In this document: positions 57,186 to 64,000 of the stretch, piece by piece
Position numbering within the stretch: position 1 is the first letter of the stretch
Layout: the number at the start of each line of letters is the position of its first letter
NCBI GenBank assembly: GCA_026315105.1
Contig: CM048755.1
Span: 761,007,301-761,071,300, forward strand
Length of the DNA stretch: 64,000 nt
From: Locusta migratoria
Taxonomy: Eukaryota; Arthropoda; Insecta; Orthoptera; Acrididae
Direction: 5' to 3'
The notes under the pieces: generated by a model
What the model saw: only the letters and a program-made list of their open reading frames with translations
What the model was told of the DNA's origin: nothing
Database searches by the model: none
Program-made: the position numbers and the translations under genes

Positions 57186-58213
57186 GTAGTATAGCAGTAG
57201 CGGTTTCGGAACAGTGAGATTCGCTCGTCGACAATAGTGTCATCGACGCCAGGAACCCCCACCACGCTCGGCCAACTACCAGACCGTAGATCAAAGGATG
57301 GCGCCACACTCGAACAATAGTCCACTTAAGGATGATTGACAGGTTACATGAAAGTGCACTTAACACTTGCAAGTAAACAACACCCCCCTCCACCCCAGCG
57401 TGTCACCAGACAGGCGGCACATCTGACAGGCTCAGACCTGTCCACCCCCGCCATACTGACACCACATCCCCCGCACCCACCCACGCACCTGGCCGACACA
57501 ACGACCCCGACAGACGCCCAACTGCCCACCCTCCGCCTCCAGTTATTAAATTAAATTCACATATCAATTTAATTGTAACTACGTCTGTTTTTTTAACAGT
57601 AACAAGGGCATCTGCCTCCAGAAACTTGCGTGAGCACAGACCCGGCCCTCGCCCCCACTACCGCCCCCCCACCGACAATAATAAACATTGCCAGCGCACG
57701 CGCGACCCATTCCGGGACTCGAACCTGTGCCCTTAGAATTTTTTCTTTTTTTTTTCTTTTTTTACGAAAGGTATTGCTTATAGACGTACACCAAGATTGG
57801 CAAAAAAGGCTCCAATTATTATTGCATACTTTGGACAGTACAATTACCTGGAATAACACAAAAGTTTCGTAAACAAATTGACCCTGCCAGCCACCAGGCC
57901 AGCGACCACCACTCCCAATTATAAAGTGCGATACCATGTGTTTTAATTAGGACATTACGTTGCTACATATAGTTTAATATATCAAACCAGGCTTTAAGCA
58001 GGGTTAGTTGCGTTGTATGCCTTGGATGGGCTTGTTCTTCAGCTTAGATGTTAATGGAGAAATGATTTGAGGTAGCATAGTGGTTAGTTGTCTCGTATCT
58101 GATTAACACGTTTTTGCTAATGCCAGTCATTACAACCGATAAACAAACATAACACCCAACCAATAATGTCGTAAAATTACCCAGCACATTTGATAGAGTA
58201 ACAAATGTAAAAT
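57186..58213. other. Unassigned, with a C-rich tract
   Basis: 57360-57535 is strongly C-rich on the plus strand (runs of CCCACC and CACC), with no convincing gene. Near 57708-57730, GGGACTCGAACCTG read on the minus strand is a B-box-like CAGGTTCGAGTCC, perhaps a scrap of another tRNA-derived SINE. Confidence 0.35.
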
Positions 58214-58218
58214 AATAT

Positions 58219-58654
58219 TGTGGTGTCGCACAAGTCTGAAGTGCACGCCACATACTTTCTCCACGTGCTGCCATGCAAGCATGGCGTGGCGTTCTTACGA
58301 CGTCAGCCACAAGTACCCCCTGCTGCAACTCCGCTTGTGGCCACCACTGAACTGCATCGGTCACTTGGGATTAGGACAGGCACTGAAACGGACTCATCAG
58401 GAGGGAGGCCTCTACCTAGTTAACCTATGTTTCAGCATTACACTTAGTCGGCAGTCAAGAACTATGTAAAAGCTAAATATTACCATGTTTCTACGAAATA
58501 CATATCTTGTTCTACTCTGGCTTAGTGTTTCTAGTTTCTGCTGTCACACTGGCTGGTCACCTCAGACTGTCTGCATGCATCGTACTTTCCTGTGTTGGTC
58601 TCTCTCTACTCAGCCACCGACACCCAAGACAACCGGCGGAAACAAGACACAAAA
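58219..58654 (+). repeat. LTR-B 5' LTR
   Basis: It runs from TGTGGTGTCGCACAAG to AAGACACAAAA. The adjoining CTGGCGACGAGGATGGG is probably the primer-binding region; the same string is seen, altered, after 30602. I cannot name the tRNA with confidence. Confidence 0.88.
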
Positions 58655-58909
58655 CTGGCGACGAGGATGGGATACAAAATTAGCGACGAGGAACGATAGA
58701 AGAACCTTGGACCAGCTCGCTTGCAGCAGACAGCAGCAGTTGGAGCAAACAGAAATTACTCTCGCCCACCCACCCTTATTATACGTTTCTGGGGGAAGAT
58801 ATTCTTTTACGTGTTTTTTGGACTTTTTTTTGTTGCAGAGAGTCCTCTTTCACATTGCAATTGTGTTTTGTTATAAGTTTCTTGTATGTGCGGCGCCTAA
58901 CCGGTCAGC

Positions 58910-60096
58910 ATGGCCACTACCCCGAACCCAAACTTAATGGAAATTATTCAGTTACAGATGGCGCAAGTCACACAACTACTCCAAGTGGTGTGCCAGTTGA
59001 TGCCACAGGCAGCTCACCTACTACAGCCATCGCATCAGCTGCCCACACCTGCCACTGCACCATTTCCTACATTTCGCCAGTACAACAAACGTGAGGAAGA
59101 ATGGAGCGATTACTTGGCGCAGTTTCAAGACCTCGTTGCGGCTCATCAACTTACAGATCACTCTCCATAGTTGGCACCAAAAGCTTCGTGTTATTGCAGA
59201 AACTTTTCCCCCACGCATCTCCTTGCGATCTAGATTTTGATGCATTAGTAGATGCACTGAATGCTCATTATGAGAGAAAAGTTTTCGTAGCTGCGGCGCA
59301 ATACCGATTTTTCAGACTGAAAAAATCACCGGAACAGTCACACCAAGACTGGATTACGGAGTTGAAGGGCTTTACCCGCAAATGTAGTTTTACTTGCTTC
59401 TGTGGACGTTCTAATAGTGTCGTGATGTTGAGAGATGCAATTACGCAGAATATTCAGGTCCCCAGAAATAGGCCAGCAATTCTAAAACAGTCTGACCCTT
59501 TATTAGATACTGTACTGCAGCTTATAGAAGCGCATGATACTTTTGAATTAGCAGATGTAGCAATGCAAAGCCACAGTGTTAACTCAGTGCACCACAACGG
59601 ACGCTTTCCTAGTCACAGTTCTCAGTCTAGCCCTAGTAATTCTTTTAATTTTACCGGCCGTGCTGAACAGTCAGTGAACAGTAGCCAGTGTAAAAGCGTG
59701 ACACAAAGGTCTTCCCATCGTGATAGACAACGTACTTTAAATAACGGATGCCAATGCTCTTATCAGAAAAACTTTCGTAATTCTTGCCCCCAGTGTGTAC
59801 CTCATCACAAACGTGCGCAATCCCCTAGTCGCAACGCCATCTGTTATCAATGTGGCAAATCAGGACATGTACAGACAGTATGTATGCAAAGCAAAAATTC
59901 CATGAACGGCGCTGTTAGGAACAGTGCTTCGCACAATGCAAGAACAGTTCATGCAGTTAATGTCATACACGCTGTGCATTTGGACAGTGTTTCTCTTAAG
60001 TCTCAAATGCAAGAACGTTCGTCTGCGTCTACTGCAAAACTATGTGCTTCAAATTTCGTCAGTAGTGCCTCAGGACAAAATCATTGCATTGTGTGA
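58910..60096 (+). pseudogene. LTR-B element gag
   Basis: Translation would start at 58910 (MATTPNPNLMEIIQLQMAQ). The first frame reads FPTFRQYNKREEEWSDYLAQ and then hits a stop at about 59168; the homologous sequence goes on in the 59101-60096 frame with DFDALVDALNAHYERK, the Mag-type pattern of a long helical capsid region, SHQDWITELKGF and LLDTVLQLIEAHD. A zinc knuckle CYQCGKSGHVQTVC lies at 59842-59883. After the knuckle, about 70 residues follow and then RT-type sequence; no Asp-Thr/Ser-Gly protease motif is found. Gag would bind and package the RNA; this copy is broken. Confidence 0.85.
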
Positions 60097-62448
60097 AAAA
60101 TTTATTGACTTGTTTTCGCCAGAACTAGGTTGTGCAAAAGACTTCGTGGCACATGTAACTTTGAAAGAATCTGCAGTACCAATATTTCGTAAGGCTAGAC
60201 CAGTGCCTGTCGCCCTTCGGGATAAAGTTGCTGAAGAACTTAAACGTTGACAGGATAGTGGGGTGATTTCTCCTGTTTCCGCGAGTCAGTGGGCTTCACC
60301 TTTAGTGATTCCAACCAAGCCAACAGGAAAACTTTGTCTCTGTGCGGTCTTCAAATCAACAGTGAACAGTCAAACAATTGTAGACACTTACCCCCTACCC
60401 TGACCTGAGGAACTTATGGGCAAATTAGGACAGTCTCGCTTCTTATCGAAGATCGATTTAGGAGAAGCATACTTACAGATTCCGCTCGATGACGAGTGAA
60501 AAAATTTTTTCGTCATTAATACTCACAGGGGCCTTTTTCAATTTCAACGCCTACCCTTTGGCAGTTCTTCCACCCCCGCTATTTTTCAGCCTTTTTTGGA
60601 ACAGCTGACGGTTTCTGTTCCATGCTGCTCGAATTATTTAGATGATATTGTGGTCTGGGGACGCACAGTTGAAGAACATTTATCAAACCTGGAGTGCCTT
60701 TTCAAAGTCTTGACTGCAGCAGGTCTACGTTGCAATAAAGCAAATTGTTCGTTTTTCCAGACTGAAATAGAGTACCTAGGCTATGTGATTAATGCCCAAG
60801 GAATCCATCCCTTTCAGTCACATCTTTGAGCAATCAAGGCATTGCCTCCTCCTACAAATGTGCACGAATTGCAAGCAGAATGGGAAAGCTTAACTATTAT
60901 TTTGGGTTTATTTGCAATGCCTCTCTGATTGCAGCTCCACTGCATCACTTACGTAGGAAGAATGTTCCTTTTGTATGGTCTAAAGACTGCCAGATTGCCT
61001 TTGACAAATTAAAGTCTGCACTACTCAGTAGTGCATGTTTGATTCCCTTTGATCCACAGAAGCCTGTAGTGTTAGCAGTTGACGCCTCGTCGTACGGTCG
61101 GGGTGCAGTTTTGTCGCATCGTATTGGTTCTCACGATCGTCCTATTGCCTTTGCATCCAAGCTACTGACGCCAACGCAACAGAATTACAGTCAGATAGAA
61201 AAAGAGGCCTTAGCAATCATTTACGGCGTCACAAAGTTTCATCATTATCTCTATGGGAGAAAATTCTATTTGTTGACAGACCACAAGCCTCTCACATCGT
61301 TGTACTCACCCACATAGCCAATTTCGCCATGAACGTCACAAAAGCTTCCGAGATGGTCCTTGATACTGTTTAATTATCAGTATGAGATTTTTTACCGACC
61401 TACCACTAAACATGCCAACATGGATACACTTTCTCGACTTCCGGTTGGCCAGGATGTGTCGTTTGATTCTTCAGATACGGCATGTTGTCAGATAGACTCC
61501 AGAGATGCTTCCACTGTCGCAGACTTCCCTTTGAACTCTCGTCAGGATGCTCAGGAAACAGCTGCGGCTGCAGACCTAAGTGTGGTAGCACGTTTTGTTC
61601 GCTCAGGGTGGCCTGCCAGAGCCAAAGACATTGATCGGCCTCTGGTTCGACGTTATTTTGCACAATGTCATGCATTGTCTTTAAGTCAGGGTGTTCTGTT
61701 GTTACATACCGACAACGACCAAACGAGAGTGATTGTTCCTCGTTCCCTGCAATGAGAAGTATTACGCCTCCTACATCAAGGACATTGGGGTATTGTTCGG
61801 GCAAAGCAACTGGCCATACGTCATTGTACCTGGGTTGGTATGGACGCCCAGATAGAGAGCATGACGTCACAGTGTACAGTTTGTGTGGAGCATCAGGCAG
61901 CTCCTCCGCAAAGTTTCTCGGACTGGCCACGCCCCAAGGAACCATGGCAACGTTTACACATTGACTTTGCCGGACCTTTCTGGAATACGCGCTGGTTAAT
62001 CATTATCGACGCTTTCAGCAAGTTTCCTTTCGTGATTGCCATGAACTCAACGATGGCGTCTAGTACAATCAGTGCCTTAACATCAGTGTTTTGCATCGAA
62101 GGTTTGCCTGAAACTATCGTCAGTGACAATGAACCTCAGTTGGTTAGTGCGGAATTTCAACAGTTTTGTCGTGTGAATGGCTTTCAGCATATCACCACCA
62201 CACCTTTTCGCCCTCAGTCCAATGGTGAAGCAGAACGTTTCGTTCAAACATTCAAGTCTCACATGGAAAAGATGGAAGTTCAGCACTCCAGGCAGCAAGC
62301 TCTTCAAATTTTCCTGTCTACGTATCAGTGGACGGTGTTTGCTGGACACAACAGATGGATGCCAGGCACCAACCAGCATGTGCTCGGATGGAATATGTAT
62401 GTTGTACATTCTTCCACAGGGTTGGAACTGCGGCACCACACAAAGTAG
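60091..62448 (+). pseudogene. LTR-B element pol: RT, RNase H, integrase
   Basis: Starting at about 60091 (LCEKFIDLFSPELG) the RT follows with several stops: ASPLVIPTKPTGKL, SRFLSKIDLGEAYLQIPLDD, FQRLPFGSSSTPAIFQ and the active site NYLDDIVVWG (YLDD codons 60635-60646), then EYLGYVINAQGIHP. RNase H reads VVLAVDASSYGRGAVL, EKEALAIIYGV and LLTDHKPLTSL, with its acidic residues present. Integrase has the zinc region (HQGHWGIVRAKQ...CTVC) and then HIDFAGPFW, VSDNEPQLVS and GEAERFVQTF, so the catalytic D, D and E are all kept. The last long frame ends at 62448. At least five stops or frameshifts. No protease lies upstream of the RT. Confidence 0.9.
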
Positions 62449-62889
62449 TTGAGCTTGCACAGGCCACGCGATCCTGTCTCTGGATTCTTGATTCCAGACC
62501 CAGTTCACTGGCAGGGCGCACAGCCACATCGCTCGCCGCCGGGCCCAGCATCTCTGGACGACGAGATCATCCGCATGGAGGTCGACGCAACACCGACGCT
62601 GTCCTCGCCGCAGCTGACTGCATCACCGAGAAGGACCCCGGGACCATGCGGGCCCCACCTGCCTGGGCACCTCAGAAGATGACCTGCTCCCTCTGTGCAG
62701 AGGTGTTCGCCCTTCCCCTCGTTTTGGTCTGTTTTCTGGGGGATCGCAAGGTGGATACCGGGACGCGGATGGCGTCTCGATCCCAGCCTCAGCTACGACG
62801 CCCGTCCCACCAGTACCCCCGCACAGGCCCTCCTCCCAGTGCTGTCGCCTTCGCCCTCAGCCCTAAGCCACGACGGCGCGGCGGTTTTT
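62449..62889 (+). other. LTR-B element: proline-rich tail after integrase
   Basis: A GC-rich stretch with overlapping Pro/Ser-rich frames (62449-62682, 62695-63090). It probably represents the degenerate C-terminus of the polyprotein. No domain recognised. Confidence 0.45.
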
Positions 62890-62905
62890 GGGGGGGGGGG
62901 AGGGG
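62890..62905 (+). other. LTR-B polypurine tract
   Basis: A run of G with one A (GGGGGGGGGGGAGGGG) ends directly at the TG of the 3' LTR, the expected place for plus-strand priming. Confidence 0.85.
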
Positions 62906-63351
62906 TGTGGTGTCACACAAGTCTGAAGTGCGCGCGACATACTTTAACCGCGCGCCGACATGCAAGCACGGCGCGGCGTTCTTATGACGTCAGCCACGAG
63001 CGCCCTCTACTGCAACTCCGCTTGTGTCCACCACTGAACTGTATCGGTCACTTGGGATTAGGGCTGGCACTGAAACGGACTCATCAGTAGGCAGGCCTCT
63101 ACCTAGTTAACCTATGTCGCAGCATTACACTTAGTCTGCAGTCAAGAACTATGTTACAGTTAAGTGTTACCATGTTTCTACGAAATACATATCTTGTTCT
63201 AATCTAGCTTAGTGTTTCTAGTTTCTGCTGTCCCACTGGTTGGTCACCTCAGACTCTGTACCCGCACACACGTGCATCCTACTTTCCTGTGTTGGTCTCT
63301 CTCTACTCGGCCACCGACACCCAGGATAACCGGCGGAAACGAGACACAAAA
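62906..63351 (+). repeat. LTR-B 3' LTR
   Basis: It runs from TGTGGTGTCACACAAG to GAGACACAAAA, then TSD AATAT. Very similar to the 5' LTR but with several substitutions and a small length difference (446 versus 436 bp), indicating age since insertion. Confidence 0.9.
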
Positions 63352-63356
63352 AATAT

Positions 63357-64000
63357 AGTTACAAAACATCTGAACGCACAATTCCCCAACAAGAGCCGCA
63401 TACTTAGAGGTTCTGTGAGTCAAAAGGCTCTTCTTGTAATGATCTCCACCCAAACTCGTGCATTTTACAACTAATGTTCTGTCTGCTATCCTAGGCAAAA
63501 TAACTGTATAGACGATGCTCGCAACAGCTGACAAAGGTAATGTAATGGTAACGACCATCCCAAACCCGAGCGTCAAACACTGTAGGCGTGTAACACAACT
63601 TCCTTAGCAATTTCTCTCGGAAACGGTATGAACGATCTTCGTTTAAACGCTTAACAGTAACGTAGCTAGATCTCCAGCGCGATCACAAACACAGTCTTCT
63701 CTTGGCAAGCTACATAAAATAAGCATATGCTAAATGTTAAAAAAAAATTCATACCTTTTTAAGCATCCTCTCTCAAAAAAACATCTGAGCTACATATCCA
63801 AATTATCAAAACCTTCTACGCAAGACCTCTGCACAGACACCACTTTGATGAGGATAGTGCCCATTGCATTTATTTAATGGAACTGGACCCAGCTGAGTTT
63901 TGACAACAGAGGGCACTGTCGACCCCCCTCCCAAAAGCAAACATGCTTTCACATACAAGCCCCATCTAACAACAACCCTCTCCCTCTCTCTTGCAAATCA
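63357..64000. other. No feature recognised
   Basis: Flanking DNA after the LTR-B element. A 110-residue minus-strand frame (63244-63576) begins outside and runs into the LTR, so it is accidental. Nothing else stands out. Confidence 0.45.

Larger units (their letters stand above)
58219..63351 (+). mobile_element. LTR-B retrotransposon (Ty3/Gypsy, Mag-like), both LTRs present
   Basis: Total 5.13 kb: 5' LTR 58219-58654, primer-binding region 58655-58672, gag, pol, a G-rich polypurine tract 62890-62905 and 3' LTR 62906-63351, bracketed by the 5-bp duplication AATAT (58214-58218 and 63352-63356). The gag type (a homologous core and a single CCHC knuckle) recalls the Mag group. Stops and frameshifts in gag and pol and the missing protease show that it is defective. 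Confidence 0.9.

Overview
This window looks like repeat-rich DNA from an insect with a very large genome. The mix of elements, especially the tRNA-derived SINEs with a GATGACC-type 3' tail, fits an orthopteran such as a locust or grasshopper. That assignment is an inference; no species marker is present. I found no host protein-coding gene, no genuine tRNA or rRNA gene, and no CRISPR. Nearly everything recognisable is a transposable element (TE), most of it broken by stops and frameshifts and much of it nested.

Layout. 1-8.2 kb: unannotated AT-rich DNA with SINEs, DNA-transposon fragments and a relic of a hAT transposase. 8.2-16.6 kb: an almost complete, poly(A)-tailed non-LTR retrotransposon on + (LINE-1 here; ORF1 with zinc knuckles; ORF2 with endonuclease, reverse transcriptase and RNase H). 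It is interrupted by a 2.24-kb hAT-like non-autonomous element and by a SINE. 17.2-21.6 kb: a second LINE family on - (LINE-2, R1/LOA-like), followed by a piece of a ~2.4-kb long terminal repeat (LTR-A). 22.6-28.4 kb: a gag-only Ty3/Gypsy relic ending in another LTR-A piece. 30.1 kb: a stray LTR plus primer-binding site of a second family (LTR-B). 32.2-36.3 kb: a decayed Ty3/Gypsy gag-protease-RT-RNase H-integrase. 37.1-41.5 kb: a whole LTR-A holding one SINE and one 5'-truncated LINE-2. 42-53 kb: scattered SINEs, a long-inverted-repeat element, a Penelope-like relic and a small hAT-type element. 53.7-57.2 kb: a Tc1-like transposon carrying a SINE and cut off by a further LTR-A. 58.2-63.35 kb: an LTR-B retrotransposon with both LTRs, primer site, polypurine tract and a target-site duplication (TSD), but no protease.

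How the parts relate. SINEs of two head types, and LINE-1, end in the same kind of hairpin: a different stem sequence around a shared ATGACC...G(T/C)AGTT loop. This suggests that LINE-1-type machinery mobilises the SINEs. Most SINE copies have 8-14 bp TSDs. The nesting gives relative ages: LINE-1 is older than its hAT-like and SINE inserts; LTR-A at 37 kb is older than its SINE and LINE-2 inserts; the Tc1 copy is older than its SINE insert. No element here appears intact enough to be autonomous.
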